A stretch of DNA of 64,000 nt from Hymenolepis diminuta (GCA_900708905.1 CAADRB010000017.1:1306477-1370476), one strand, 5' to 3'. Positions 13,301-28,080 are shown, counted from the first letter of the stretch. Notes: generated from the sequence alone by a model not told the origin. Made by a program: numbers and translations.

Positions 13301-14452
13301 GTAAATGCTGAAGTGTGAATATGCTCTCAACAGGCTTAGAGATGATTAGTCGAATTAGCATTTATTACGATAATTACGTGGATGAATGCCCAATTTTAAT
13401 GCTTTAACAAGATTTACGGCTTTATCAGGAATATTTTCATTGCAAGCTCCTATCAGAGATTAAGAGCAGACTTTGACAATTTTCAAACGAATGAGTTTAT
13501 TTGTTTAATGTATTTTCCTCTAAAAGTCCGTCAAAATTTAGAAAAGTAACAATAAATCAACCAAAATTTGAGATTGATTTTATAAAGGTTGACGTTAAAC
13601 ACTTTTTTAAGTTGCTAACGAAGTGAAAAATTTTTAGCCGTTGTAATTCGTTTAAAATTGTTTATTCACAGTACTTTTTTATTCAAACAATTGCATACAA
13701 TTACCAGTATTGTATTTCGTCAAGCAGGTTCTAATGTTCGGTTTGAAAAAATGAAATTGGCATGACATGATTTTTGACATTTGATCATAATTTACAAATT
13801 GTTGCTATTCTCACCTACCTTCACTGGCTAAAATATGCTACTAATAAATCGAAGATAGATGAAAAATCAATGAATTAAATCGACCGGCCAACAGGCATTG
13901 AATTTGAACATCACGACATTATGTATGTGTTTTATAGGGAAATATAGGCAATAAGATGCTCCTATAATTACAGTAAAAGAGGATTTTTGAGATTCTGACA
14001 TCATTATCTATTTAAAACATTAAGCTACACGGCTTAAACCTGCTTATCTAAAAAGTAGGATCATTCATCAGACATTGATGTAATGTTGTGGTCAATAGTA
14101 ATTTGATATTGATCTACTGAGGTAATTTCAATTACACAGTTTGTAAACAGATATTAGGTACCGGCAACACACTGATCCTCGTGCACATCTGTCATTTCAG
14201 AGATCATGGATTCGATTCCTATCGGCTCACGCCCAGTGAGTGGAATTATCAAAGGCACTCTTAAGTCTAGTAAATATAGAAGGTGGCGAAATTTGGGTCT
14301 CTGACTATGGAAACCTCATGATGCCACTTTCTACCCAAGATTTGTTACCCAAAGTAGACTTGGAAAATATTAATATTATTATACACTGATCATAGAGACG
14401 CATGATTGGTTGACTCTAGTGATGATTAGTTAACCAATAAATGAAGCTCAAG

Positions 14453-14626
14453 TTTATCCAATTTTGTGTGCAGCTACTTGCATATGTTGGCTTCTGGTTA
14501 ATTTAACGATATATGCAAGTTATTGGTCATCGTGATTCATTTATCCAGTTGTGTGTGAATTTACTTTCCCATGTTTACTCTTGGTAATTTAATTGATCTT
14601 CATGCATTTCATGGCCTTTTTGTTAC
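14453..14626 (+). repeat. Two-copy tandem repeat, 87-bp unit
   Basis: The block starting tttatccaattttgtgtg (14453) recurs diverged as tttatccagttgtgtgtg (14540). Matching follow-on segments include ggttaatttaa versus ggtaatttaat, and atatgca versus tcatgca. The offset is 87 bp. It lies just upstream of the gag-like fragment, so it could be part of an LTR or leader, but that is inference. Confidence 0.6.
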
Positions 14627-14805
14627 CGCTACCTGTTACACTAATATGCATTACCTCTGACAGTACAACTTCTGTGCTATTCCAATAATCAAGTATTTTG
14701 TACTTTTGGTTAAATTGATGGGTACTGTGGTATTACTAGTGAAGTCTTAGCTAGATCATTCAAAATACAACATTTGGCGTCGCTACACAGTCTAATACGT
14801 CGAAA

Positions 14806-15051
14806 ATGTCAAAAATGTTTGAAAAGTTCTCCACACTTGCCACTGTGGACAAAGTTATAAAATACTTCAGGCGGTTCGAAATTCAGTGTGCATGTATTAG
14901 TGAGCAGAATTCAATCCAAATTACCGCCCTGTTCCACTTTTCAGTAATAAGTAATGCCCATATAAAGATTTGTGTTTTAGCCCTTCCAAAATCTCCAATA
15001 TATTTCACTTGTAAAGAGATCAAACAATTACTGTTTACATTTGAGTTCTAA
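14806..15051 (+). mobile_element. Possible Ty3/gypsy gag fragment
   Basis: An 81-codon open segment starting MSKMFEKFSTLATVDKVIKY. It resembles the beginning of flatworm gypsy-type Gag: a D...I.YF.RFE..C segment near residues 14-29, then a P.SP..FT..EI..LL segment near residues 60-75. A TTGGCGTCGC-like stretch (about 14,774) sits where a primer-binding site could lie, with no LTR proven. No later gag or pol could be followed downstream. It could be a chance ORF; the call rests on pattern resemblance only. Confidence 0.33.
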
Positions 15052-15099
15052 AAATTCTGAACTAGACGAGCAGACAACATTTTTAAAGATATAGGATGA

Positions 15100-18000
15100 A
15101 ATTTCTCATTCCTTGAATTCTACCTTAATTTTTGTAGATTCTGGATGTGTACTTTCCTTGACGCCCGAGAGAATGTGCTAAAATCAACTCTATTGTTTGA
15201 AATTATTGCCACCTCGCATGTCTACTAGCATCCTTATTCAAGCCCCATCTTAAAGTAGAAGTTAATTGATTTCCTCAGTAAATCACGGTAAAAATCCTAA
15301 GTAATTGGCAAAATGAGATGCAAAATGGGAGAAATAATGCAGTTTAGAAAATTGCCTTCATAAAAATGTCTTGTAAATAAGAAGACTATTTATTAGACCT
15401 TGAGAAGGTAATTTTAAAATCCTGTAATTAGGAAAAAAATGGGAAAACCACAGAGATTATTTAGATGATAACTTCGCTTTAAATAAAATCCTGATCTTGT
15501 TAATGATATCTTCCAATTTCCCTTTCTTAAAACTATTGACCTATATCAGATGTATATGAAAAATTTCCAGAAGGTGCCAATTGCAAAACGATATCTAGAA
15601 AATTAGCATGATGCTTCTATTATTATATGAGATCATATTTTTGGAATTACTTTCGTCACCAACCAAATGCAGTCAGCGTTAAACAAATTTCTTTTTCTTG
15701 TCATTCCTTCATAAGAAGTTCGACTTCGTGTATTGGAAATAGGAAGAAATTTAATCAAGTTTTCAGCAAAAGATCTCTCCCTTTAGTGATTATCGTATTC
15801 TGGCAACATTTTAAATTGACAAAAGCAATGATAAACGTGATATCCTTCATTGTTCTCTCCGATCTTAAAGTTGATCCTAAATATTAAGCTAAGACACCTT
15901 AAACTGGTTATACTCGCTGATACATAATTAATCTATCTGTCTGTCTGTCTACTTGTGTATATATATATCACTACAAAAACTAGGTGGAGGTCTGCTGATA
16001 ACCCGTTTAATATCAGGATAGGAGATGGTATTTAATACACGAAAATTCAGTGACCTTTCCTATTTTGTAGGACAATAAAATTCAGAAGTTTTTTACTTTT
16101 TGGTATTGGTACCTATTATGTTTATAGTCGAAAATCAATTAAATTCAATGCCTTTCCTATCTGCGAGCATCAACACAAAACTGCAAACTATTTCTCCAAG
16201 TTTGGCATTCAAAGCACCAGTAACAGAAACAGATTTCGTTGAGCATAAGCTCCAATACATAAATCTACCCATGCCATGAAGATCGAAAACAGAGACGTCT
16301 AGGTTTTATGGTGCACTATAAAATATGTGGAATTACATTTTGTAAACATTCACCAGAATTTGTCTTTTATATTTAAGCAAACACAAGTACACATTCAGGA
16401 AATTTTCAAAATGTTAATTCTTACTTTGAATCTATATTAGCCAATAAAAGATAAAATGAAAAGTCTGTATTTTTAATTCCCTGGACGTAATTAACATCTG
16501 TTATCTATCTTAATATATAATAAGTCCTTTATGATATGTTTTATGTTCTTACCTTAAGGAACCATTAATCTATTGATCTTTGTAACCCGGATTAATAGAT
16601 ACAATTTTTCAGCAAAGTTAGTCATCTCTACTCAGATAAATACAAAAACATAAATTTCTCATTTAAAAGAGTCCCTTCAAATACACAGTTGTCGATTTGT
16701 AAACAGAAAATATTATTTGTGTTTCTATCAAAAGCTATTTTGTAAAACAGATGTAAAGTACCTGGATCCCAAACACACTGTAAATTTTAAATCTGATAAA
16801 ACTCAAGATTAAGCCTTACTAGACTAACATTGTGGTTGGTTTACGACAGTGACTCTGAATGGGATTAGGTCTAAAAATAGCCGGAGAGCCGTCCAGCGAA
16901 CTTATTTAGGATTTTAATTACACAGACGAAATGACCCAGAGATTTCAGGAATTGAATGTATCTTTTTGCACCAATCGGATAATGTCATAATAAGGTTCAG
17001 GCTTTACAAGTAAATTAGAGGAATATAGTTGAAAATAAGGAATAAAAGAAGTAGGAAGAGGATATTATCGTTATTATTAAGCGCAAGCGTTAACTTCATT
17101 GATCAATTAGCAAAAATAGCATTTTGTTTGAAAATGTACTTTAATTTGTGCATTTTTCTGATTTATGGTGCGGTAACGCGTTCTGATAAAGTTAATAGTT
17201 TCAAGATGCTATATGAAAGAGTTAATATTAAATATTGATTTTTGTTCCCTTAACCGTAAACAATGTCACATTTAAGAATTCATTATGGTTTAATCTGGAA
17301 CGATTCTAGACTAAATGTACAAATAAAAACGTCCATCGGTATTTGCCTAGACCATTTAATTCCATATTCTAATTGCCGTGACCGTAGCTGAAAGATTCAG
17401 TCATCTTCCAAGTTGAATATTATATTGATAAAGCTCTTAAAGGCTGGTTTATTGATCGGTCATAATACAAAGACAAATAATTTTACATATGCGGACTGAG
17501 AAGTTTCTAAAATGGCCAGCATGTGGCACCAAAATAAATAATGAGCTGATTATCAGCCAAGAAGATAAACAAACAGTATTGTTTAAAATTTTAGAATATC
17601 AGTTAATTCGAATTTTAGATTCCTCCATGCAAATAAAATACGTCTTACATAAAATTCATTTTTACAGCGAAATAATCATTATCCAATCACCCAAAATTTT
17701 TCCTCTAAAAGGAAAGCTCATCAGAAATTCTTTATTTCCTAAAATTGAAAGAAATTAATGAAATTGCTCAAAGTCAGAAATAAATAAAAATACCTGTCTC
17801 TCTTTTAAACAAAAAATTACCAATGTTCAACACTAGGTTAATTTAATTAAAAAATATTTAGATAAGGTATTTTTCAAACAGTTTATAAAAAATGTTTAGA
17901 ATTTTCAAGTTATTTGTTCTCAGGTATTGAAAAGATTATAGGAAAATGATTTTATATGATTAAACCCCATAGGGTTAAAAAATCAAGCAGTCGGGTTTCC

Positions 18001-21000
18001 AAGGTCATCTCAACACTCATTTGACACAGACTGGATATTGAATTGGCTTACAAGCGCAACCGTTATTAAAACTAAACGTTAAGTAATGTAATATCGATTA
18101 AATTTTAACTTTATTTTATTTTTCGTTGCTTTCTCATTTTCGTCTTATATTTCTTAATTTCTCTTGCATTTTTACGGTAATTAGATTAGTTTAGAATTTT
18201 TTTTCCCTACAATTGCCCACGGTGATTTCACGCGGACTTTGTGGAAAATTCCCCATATCAAGTATACCTTAAATTCGCTTTGGCTGCACCAATGAAACCC
18301 CGTTTAGATTTATTCACGGAACCCACACAAATGCATTTTGTGTCTAGTGTAAATGTTCGTGGGAGTGTATCATAAAATTGTTATGCACTCCACACAAAAT
18401 CTTAAAGTTTACAAGTTTAAACAATAGAGTTTTGCTGAAAATAATAACAGTATTTGAAGCTTAGCTAATTCAGAAGATAGCTTCAGCTTAACTTTATTTT
18501 ATAAGACTATTTTGAATAAGTTGACTTATTACCTAGCTTACGACTCAAACAGAGGAATGAGATTAGTTATTATAATATCGCGCCACAATTAAATCTGATG
18601 TCTTTGTCTTGCATTAGCGTAAGAAATATGCTTTAAAATTTTCCTTATTTAATGACACTTTTATAAGTAATATAGAAGTGCCAAAAACTATTGGTATATT
18701 CGTAGCTTCCAGTGCAATATTGGCTAAATTTTCACAAACTATGGTTACAGTATAAACCTAGAAGGAAAAAGAGTGAGACAAGTGGCTAAGATGACTGGTT
18801 TTCATTAAGCAAGTGCATTTGCCTATTAGATGGGAATGCAATGAAAGTGAGGACTTTATAACTTATAGTTGGTCAGCTATATAAGGTATGCTACAGTTGT
18901 TCAGACCCCAGACAGAAGAATAAAAAAGGGCAAAACCAAACACGGCTAGTAATTTGTTGAGCTAATTTAATGACTTTTGTACAATTAGGATGGGAATTGA
19001 CAGAATTATGATCGGTTGGAGATTGGACTCATCTATGGCGGTTATTAAATTTCCTGGAGAATACGATTAGTCAAATAACAAACAACTTGATGTAAGTCGT
19101 TTTACCTTGTCATGTCATAACCTGTCGTTGACGTGAAGTGACATGGTGACGGTGTGACATTAATATCGCACCTCCGGTGCATCTCAAAGCATTGTTTCCA
19201 TCTCCTATCAGATAGACAATCTGGTTAATTAATGATTATAGCATTTTCGAAATTGCATTCCCAAACACGAGTGCAGAAATCAAATAATCGACGATCCAGT
19301 GAAGATGAAATGAGGCATATCATCTAACGGTATTCGATGGGTTTCCCAATAATAGCCAAACAACGCATTAACGCATTTTTGGTGGTAGTATAACATGTCA
19401 GCTTCAAAATTATCACAAAATTTAAAGTTTATAGCAAACACTCTAGGCGGCAGTTTAAGGGAATAATAAAATTTACTTCGTAAAAATGCTCTCCTCATTA
19501 TCCTCTATGAGTATTCCGTCCACCCATAATACACCACAAAAGGTTTTGCAGGTTTTATTCAAATGTTAAATTCAACTATCATAATACAAATGGAGAAAAC
19601 CTATCTTGCTAAGAATTAATTTAAATTTATAGTAATAATATAAAAATGCTATCAATTTTGGTTAACAAACAGAGCCAGAGACATGAAGATGGAATAAGCA
19701 GCTGAATATTTAATAAAGAATATATCCCCGAGATTAGAGATATACGAATTCTTTTGTTTCCAAGTGAATGGGGACCGATTTACGAAATTCACACAATCGG
19801 TCTGCTTTGTTCTTGAAAAAGCAGAAGTCGATATAATTTTTCGTTATATAACCATTCAACTTAAACTTCATCGACACTAAACGCCCTCAAAATTCTCAAT
19901 TCAAGAAGATCTCAAGAGCAAAGGTACACCTACAACTATAGTTTTTAGTGAGAACTTACAAAATCAATTCAACTTGTAATTATTTACCAGTATTATAGGG
20001 ATTGCAGCTTGATATTAAGTAAAGCGAAACAGAATAAGCCTCCTGAGTTATAATTACTTAATACCACTTCTACATGATGGATAAAACTTGAGATAACGGA
20101 GCATACTTTTAAACGGGGAGAGAGAAGGCGTTGTTATTCTAACTGGTAAGCAGAAATGAGTTCAATTTGGTGGAGATAAAGAGGAAGGGAAATGAAGTAT
20201 ATCTTCAATAGCTCATTAAGAGGCAACGGCCAAGAATGAGTTTACCTGAAATTGTAAATGATCATTTCGAATATGTGAAATAATTAATAGCACCGTGTTA
20301 GATAAAAAAACAATTGCTTTGAATAAATGAAACTAATTTTTGTGGCTCTTTCCTTCTCTCATTTTTTAAAACCTTTTTTTTCCTTTTGATTTAAGATTAA
20401 AATGCCATGCGTCCAATTCATTTAAATCAAGTTATTCAATGACCTAATTGCCCTTGTTTATATACTCTTGACTTATGGAAATTTGATGCAACTTTTAAAT
20501 ACTTAATTAATAGGCATAATTAACTATCCACGTGAAGCTCTCACTGCTATCGCCACCAATGATTGAGCACATTAGAGATTTAGAACATGTCTGCGCATGC
20601 GCATCATTTTAAAATCATCACACAAATGTCGCAACATTTAGGTCCATATCACCACACAATAACACATTACAATTTTGTTTATGGGTGATTTTTTTCAATA
20701 CGTGGCATTTTGGTGAGCACGCGGGTGTCAAGGAACGGGTACAAATTTGAATTTTCTGGTTTAGAATTTTTAGCAATTTACAATGATATTTTATTTAGGA
20801 AATTACGTTTTCTACATTGGCATCTTTTACAATGAAAGTAATATTAATGACTATATTGTACTCTGGGGAATGAATTCGAATAAGTTTAGTCTATTATATT
20901 ATACCACACATCGTTGAATAATGAAAACAAATCATTGGAGAAGTACTTTAAAGATGTTTAAACTGTCATTATTTTATTGATTATATATTCACTCACTGAA

Positions 21001-21680
21001 GTACACCCCGTATAATTAACCTATTTCCTATGGTAGATCAAAAAATTTTTACAACCTGTAATCATGGAGGAACATCCGAACACATAGGAAGTGAAAGTTC
21101 ATTATGATAGAACATATTTACAGCATATGAACAAATTGTAAATTAGGTCGTAGTAGACGGAGTCATGGTATAAGGAGAATCCAACTTCACGTGAGCTCCA
21201 GAAAAATTAGATTAACTGTTGTTTCAAATTGAATTTCTTCAGACCTGTCCTAACTTTTCATTACCTTGTTCTGCGTAAAAAAATCTGGGTGACAAATTTT
21301 TATAGTATTTCGGAGCCATCCTTGTGTCGCATAATTCTTATTACATCGATCTGCTTGATGAAGAAGTCTACCAGTTGGAAGACCATCTTTGGGATAATTG
21401 TGGTCAATCAGCCAGTGACGTCTCACTTCACCTTAGTTTGCATAAAGTCGATGACATAATTTCTCTTTTATGTCTACTTTCCGGTCGTGTTTGATGTTAA
21501 ATAATGCGAGGAATATAATCCTTAATAGGATTCATCATCATCCTCTAGATTTTGCCTGCTTTCTCACCTAATGCCCGTTTAGTATTCCCTTGAAGTTGTC
21601 TTGACAAACTCTTCGCATGTCCAGATTTAGAGGCACCTACTTATGGTAAGTGGGTTTTAATAATTCTTCTACTAATATAT
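15100..21680. other. AT-rich intergenic region, nothing recognised
   Basis: No recognisable coding, RNA or repeat feature beyond short simple repeats: a (CTGT)n stretch at about 15,932-15,950 followed by (TA)n to about 15,970. A 12-bp palindrome TGCGCATGCGCA lies at 20,592-20,603. Confidence 0.6.
20592..20603. promoter_or_regulatory. TGCGCATGCGCA palindrome (NRF1-type consensus)
   Basis: A perfect 12-bp palindrome matching the NRF1 consensus YGCGCAYGCGCR, with two CpGs in a strongly AT-rich region. No gene start is recognised nearby, so function is unproven. Confidence 0.3.
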
Positions 21681-21689
21681 CATCTTCTC

Positions 21690-21800
21690 CGTGAAGACTC
21701 ATCTCTAGATTTAATCTTCCTCTTTGTAGTTGTGCAGCGAGATTTCTCAGAGGAACTGTTCTATTTGAACTTTAAAACACATTTGCGCAATCCTAACACC
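21690..21800 (+). mobile_element. LINE fragment (copy C)
   Basis: This segment aligns by eye, same strand, to 51,190-51,300. Shared blocks include agatttaatcttcctctttgtagttg against aaatttaatctttatcttgtagttg, and ctatttgaactttaaaac against atgtttgaattttacaat. The 51.2-kb copy leads into a LINE endonuclease/RT region, so this is probably the 5' part of the same family. No coding remains were recognised in it. Confidence 0.45.
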
Positions 21801-22309
21801 ATTCATCGAGCAGTGTTCTAAATAGCCTTTAATCCACTATCCTCCACTTTACGATGGTCAAATGTAGATAAACCTTACAGAAGGACTGGTCCAGTAAATG
21901 TTCCGGTGTCATTAACCGATAACACTTTTGATCTTAGAATAGGTCTAAGTCTCACTAGCTGTCGTTTGGACTACGTGACATTTAGTTTTACATCATTACC
22001 GGGAGCCAAGGTAGGTGCTCAGTCGATTGATCTTGTGATTATTTATCTGGAGAGATGATTGACCTAGATCTGCACCGACGTACATCCACACTCATTCATC
22101 AAATGCCATCTCCATCGCATATTTTTCATAAACAATTTGAAGCCATTGAAAAAACTGTTCGCCATATCCAATCGATAATCACGGGGCATAGAACATCTGC
22201 ATATTCAGAATGTCTCAACAACCATATAAGTCCTGAAGAACTCAATAATCTGACTTTCGACTCCTCAAAAGTTGCTTATACTTCATTCAATATTGACTGA
22301 AATATTGAA

Positions 22310-25300
22310 CTGAAGAGCAGTAGGCCCTTTTTTATCCATGTCTAACACCTCTCTCTATAGTAAATATTTAAGTAGAATTTCTGATATGACCTTTCGGGGT
22401 ATTAAGGAACTGTCTAATGTAACTGAATATATTTCCGGGTAGCTTAAATTCACACAGCCCTGGTAGGATTACACAAGTTGGAAGCGAATTAACAAAGAGA
22501 TAACTGTTCCGCACCGAAGACTGACATATTCTTGAACTGTAATTCTTGCAGCAGGGATCATCTGTTCAGTATATCTTTCAACACGAAATCTATGTTGTTT
22601 ATTTGATAATCATCCCTTTATATGGATATTAAACTGTTTACAGAGCATTAATACAAGGCGTTTCCCCATCGTATCAAGAATAAATATACTTCTATAGTTA
22701 TCTGGATCCGTTTTAATTCCTTCTTCTTTTTTATTTACCGATTACTTCAACACCCACCCAGGATGGTGGTATTGAATAATTGCTCTGCCAAAAGTAGCTA
22801 AAGTACCTTAGTTGGAGCTTATCATCTGAAAATCCGCTCCACTTGGGATGTTTAGATAGTAGCTAATTCAGTTCAGAATTTTTAGATGATTTCAATGGGC
22901 ATTTAGGTAATTGAATTTCTTTAGTAATTAGGTTTTTGTCTCGAGAACTCGGATCAACAACAAACTTGTTAGGTTTAGGAGTTATTCAATTTTGGCTTTC
23001 AGTTTGTTGTACCACTTTTCTATTTCAGTCTCTAAATAATTTCTTTTCCCTTTTCAGAAAAGCTATTTGACTTTAATCTTTCACCTCATATTGACACCAT
23101 ATGACTCCAAAGATTGGTTACATGCCAAGTTTTTCGCAGTTCTCATTGTTCCCGTGATTCAGCACTCAGAAAGTCTTTAGCCTTTTCATGCTACGGTTTT
23201 GTTTTTCGTCCGTTGTACTGGTTCTTTCAGGTTTGGGTAGCGACTTTCGCAATGTTACTCACAATATTACCATAATTCTTTATTATATTTTCCGACATCC
23301 CTTTATCAAGAAGCATTAATTATTCACCTTTATGCTTTGAGATGAGATCAATTCTATTCTTATTCTAGTTGACATTTGATAATACCCACAGAGTTATTAC
23401 CACCTTAAATTATGATCGTTGCCAGCCTGTTTGAGAAAGGTCCAAATGCTTGAACTTGGAGTTTCGTGTCATTAATGACAAAGACAACACCACCAATCGG
23501 GGTTGAGTTGGAGATTTATGCAGAATTTTATATAGCAACACCAGAAATAACATAATCTTTAGTATCTTAGTTATTTTGTTTCAGTTAAAACTGCAGACGG
23601 AATTTTGGTCTGACGGTTGATTTATAATAGTCAGAAGAATTTTTCAATGCAGCAGGATCTGGTCACTAGATTTCTGATCTGAAGGGCGCCCGACTATAGC
23701 CTGTGCAAAATCACGGTTAATCTCGCTATTCAGTTCCATATCCATCCGTTCAGATTTGGACGGCCAGTAGGTTAGGTTGAGCGGTTGGTCATGACATTCT
23801 CAGAATATTTTCGAGGATCATTATAACTAAAAATTATTTCATTTTACCGAGATTTCTGTTAAGAAGCATCAGTCGGAGTTTTCCTGATTACACTTACTTA
23901 GATCGAAAGATAGCGTGTATCAAAGGTATGTGCTATCACCCAGAAATAATGGATTAACGGTTATTCAAATATGATAAAAGCCACGTGTACAAAGAAGTAA
24001 ACATAACTTATTACATCATAATGACGATAAATTAAAGAAACTAGACTAAGGTGATCTGAGACTTTACTTATTTTCCATGAGGGGAAAAACACTATTTATG
24101 AATAAGATATAAAAATTTTTTGTTAATGTTGACATTCATGACAAAAATAAAGTACGAAATTCATATATGCAGACATATGGAAAGCAGAATAGACAAAAAT
24201 GGAGGGCAAAGAGAAATGGGGACAATGAAATGAATATTTCCTATATAAATATCAACCACCTCGTCTATTCTCTTCTATATAGCAAAATTGCATTCGTTGC
24301 CACACCCCATTCTATTTGACGCCTCCCGACTTTCATACACATTACATATATACTTTATTTTTAGCTCTCCACTTCATCCTAATCTCTCATCCTATCCTTT
24401 AAATTTAGAGTATTTTCATTATTTTGACCATTATTTAAGTTTTGATGTTTTGATTTGAAAATGTCCTTTATCTATTGTTGGCCACTAAGAGAATATTTAC
24501 TCTCTTAAAAAATTTATCACCTTATAATAGAACCACGTCTTCTTCAGTTATCTTTGAGTTTGGTGTTGCATAATTTTCAAACTTAAAGTTCCTTTTTTTC
24601 TAGGTATTAATGTGATTGGTTATATTAAAAAGTTGTCAGAGGTAAATGACCGTTTGATTGATCTGAGAGCTCGGTCCTATTGACTTTTCTCTAAATTTTG
24701 CCAAGAACAGCTCGTCAATACAAACATGCAAATTTTAAACTGGACAAAAATCATTCAGTATGAATATTTTAACAAAACAATAATGGAGTCATTGTTCTAA
24801 CTTTATCAGCCTCCCACATATCTACAAATCCCCCGAATTAAATAATAACACGGAATTAAGTTGACCTTCAACTTTGCTCAAAATTATCGCAAAGCACTGA
24901 CGCCGCAGTTAAGCAAATTTAAACAGAAGAACAATATTTGCAATAATTAACAATGAATTTGTCAAAAAATGAATAATTTTTATCCAGTAGTTATTGACGG
25001 AGACAGCTATTATAGAAAGAAAATAAGAATTTGTGAGAAATGTTGTAGCCAAAGCTCTAAAATGATCGGAAATCTTTGACGCCTCCATGTTTACTATTTA
25101 AAATAGAGAAAAGTTTTGGCGCCTTTCGATATACTTTATAGTCTAGTAGTGTCAAAGCTTTTGACGGCATTCGCAATAAAATGACGAAGAACATTGATTT
25201 TGTAAACAAGTCTGCTACAACCTCAACACACAAGGGAAAAAAACGTTTGATATGAGTAAATGGGAAATCCAAGCTCTCTTAATGACGTATTTATGCAAAA

Positions 25301-28080
25301 GGTGAACTGAACAACATTGAGAAAGTTACTGAGAAAATTTAAGTTAATTAAATGGAAGAAAACGGATGTTTTGTGGATGCTGGAAGTTTATATCTATCTA
25401 GTGTAATAATAGCACGTTTGACAATAAAGGGATAGCAAATAAGACAGGAGAAATTACAGGTTACCGAAGAAAACTAACAAACTTTAGAAGAACAGACAAA
25501 AAATTTAAAAAACTAATTTGAAAATTGTTGAAATAAAAAAATTTTGGAGATAAATTCTTCATCAAAATTCGCTGGTATCAAACACAGACTTATTGTTTGC
25601 AATTGAGACGCTAAGGATGACGTATTTTGAAAAAGTATCGTAGCAGACTCTATCAGCATATTTTTTATTTGAAATTGCGAAACAGAATGTATAGATTTTG
25701 CGTAGTGATTTTAAGGTTTGGCACATTGCATTAAAGTTTACAGAAATCCAACTGGCAGGATCTGGGCTCTAGGATTTCTGGGCGAAATTGTTTGGAATTG
25801 AATGTTTTTTGCGTAAGCTGGATTTGGAGGCTATGTGTAGCCATTTTCATCTTCACTTAAAAACCGAAAAGTTTGAATAATAATATTCGAATGCTTGTAG
25901 TACTTACCACATTTTCTCGTTCATTTCGAGGTTAGTTTTACACCGTATTTTTAAAATGAGTCGACTTATAGGTCGATCTGGATCAGGTTTATGACCAAAA
26001 TATCGATTGATTACTAAAAAATAGTAGGCTTTTGGTCACATTCCGATTAATTTGTAACTTCCGCATAAATTTTTTTGATTTAATTGATAGTTTAATATGT
26101 AACACGAAGTTACCATGAAACGTGATCAGTCTAGGAAAGTCAAGAAAAATGTGAACACCTGAATTGAAGAGACGGGGGTGTTGTCTAAAAAACAAAAAAA
26201 TTTTCTTAATTCAAAAATTTATAATTGAGCGAAGAAATTTTTCCACATTTTAATTATTTATTTAACACATTGCCGTTTTGAAGGTAATCAAAAACGAATG
26301 AAACCAAGTACATGGGTAAATTTTGTGTCAAAATAATGAATCATAAATTGAAAATCAAGGTTAAATGAGCTTAAATTGGGTTCTCCAACACTTTTAAGTC
26401 CTTTGTATCGCAAATCAAATATATTCCCATTATTATAGTTGGGAAATTTTACGAAAGAATAGGTTGGAACTTGCGTTGATCTTGGGAAGTTCAGTGGCAG
26501 ATAATTAGCAATGAAAAATAGATTTATTGAAGTTACCCGGGAGTGATATTTAGGGATTTTCGTTTTAATGGTTGGAAGTCATTTTAATTTAACTATAGGT
26601 CAATGGTACCCTCAACTTATTATGTGTGCTTTAAGGCTCTTCAAATTAGGTGTAGTTTAAATAATGTGTAATACTTACGCTGACACATGCTTACATTCTT
26701 CATTTACTCTGTAAGCATGCAATCACTCACATAGGACAAAATCAGACACCCCTTTAAGCGCATCATTTTGCGTGTTCCAAATAACCCGGAGTGTTCTCAC
26801 TCCCAATTCCCTTCTCTACTCCTTTCCTCTTATACTCCCATTAATTTTCAATATACACATGCCCCTACTTAACTCTCAGTCTTCTTATTTGGAAATGGCT
26901 GTTTTCTATTATCTTATAGGACGCTCATTTGATTTTTTAAGAGATTTACCTCTAAGTCTAACTTGGCCTGACCTCAAAGGTGACTTTGCCGATAGATTAA
27001 TGTATTGTATAGACTAGCACACCGTCCCCTGGCCTCAACTTAATATTTAAGCTCAAGAATTAAATGACCCATGCTGCTAACAATTGAACGATAGTTTATC
27101 ATGCTAGCAAATAAGTTTTTAATTGAGCAAATGTAGGTTCAACTCTGCAGCAATCTGCGGAATATCGTACAAGATCTCAATCATTGAAGAAGATAAAGTG
27201 AAGGTACAAGATCAACCCATTGTGATGATATAAAATCGGTCAACAAAGACTGCCTACTGCATTTGCTGCAATCAAGGGAACGATTCACGAGACTTGAATT
27301 TCATCCATGTAGTACATATTTTATAATCCAAATCCATAAATCAAATGAAGTAAGAATTTTTGATACATTGACATTGCCCTCTGTATTTTTGATCCCCTAC
27401 TGTTATCATTTGTTGGATTCGCTGTCGTTCGAAGTCGATTGCTTTCCGCAATCAAAAATAAAAAAAATTATTTTGGATAAAAAAATAAATATACATATGT
27501 TTATTCATCCGGTAATATTTTAAAAACGGAAATTATCTGATGGATAACTGTCAAAGACGAAATCCTCTATGAATTAAGCTAAGCGACTTTCGACTGGGAG
27601 GGAGAATGATAAACAAAGAAAATTAATATATTAACCTACCAAACAGTGCGTGATAATTTTGATTGACAAATCTTTTTAAAATGGAACTAGCAGATGTTTA
27701 AATATTAGAAAAAATTAATGCATCATTCATTATACGTCAAGGATACGGTTTCACATAAGTTAGAGGTTGAAATGACAGTTTATGGCAGGTAACCTTGGCT
27801 GAGTTACTGAATTGTAAATTTATATAAGATACAGGCCGAATTCATTATCGGTCATGAGTACGAATTTAAACACTGACTGTCGAGCTCCGATAACTCAAAA
27901 TTTTTTAACTCTTTCATTTCGGTTATACCGAAATTGTAAACTGCTTAATATCATGCTTGATATTTTTGCTTTCTCAACCTGTGGAAGAAGAATGAGTTGA
28001 AAGGAGCTCTGTTAGGGAGAAAAATTTCTGTCTGATTAACATGCTGTAAATCTTAATTTAAACCATCCAAATGCTCTAGT
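22310..28080. other. AT-rich intergenic region, no gene recognised
   Basis: Short AT-rich frames only. Segments at about 23,650 and 25,755 share a weak similarity around (a/g)gcaggatctgg, but it is too short to define a repeat. Confidence 0.5.

Larger units (their letters stand above)
5431..14200. other. AT-rich intergenic region, no gene recognised
   Basis: Open frames here are short (under 90 codons), lack recognisable motifs and are no longer than chance predicts. A less AT-rich patch at about 6.95-7.30 kb stands out by composition, but I could not build exons from it. A run of 12 C lies at 10386-10397, and a perfect 9-bp-stem hairpin at 9086-9106. Confidence 0.6.

Noticed and set aside
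14195..14230. tRNA-like T-arm sequence gattcgattcc
   Set aside because: No cloverleaf can be folded: no matching acceptor stem, D arm or anticodon arm upstream. Kept only as a possible SINE hint.
22055..22300. 81-codon plus-strand ORF near LINE copy C
   Set aside because: Could be part of the LINE, but no motif or alignment to copies A or B supports it.
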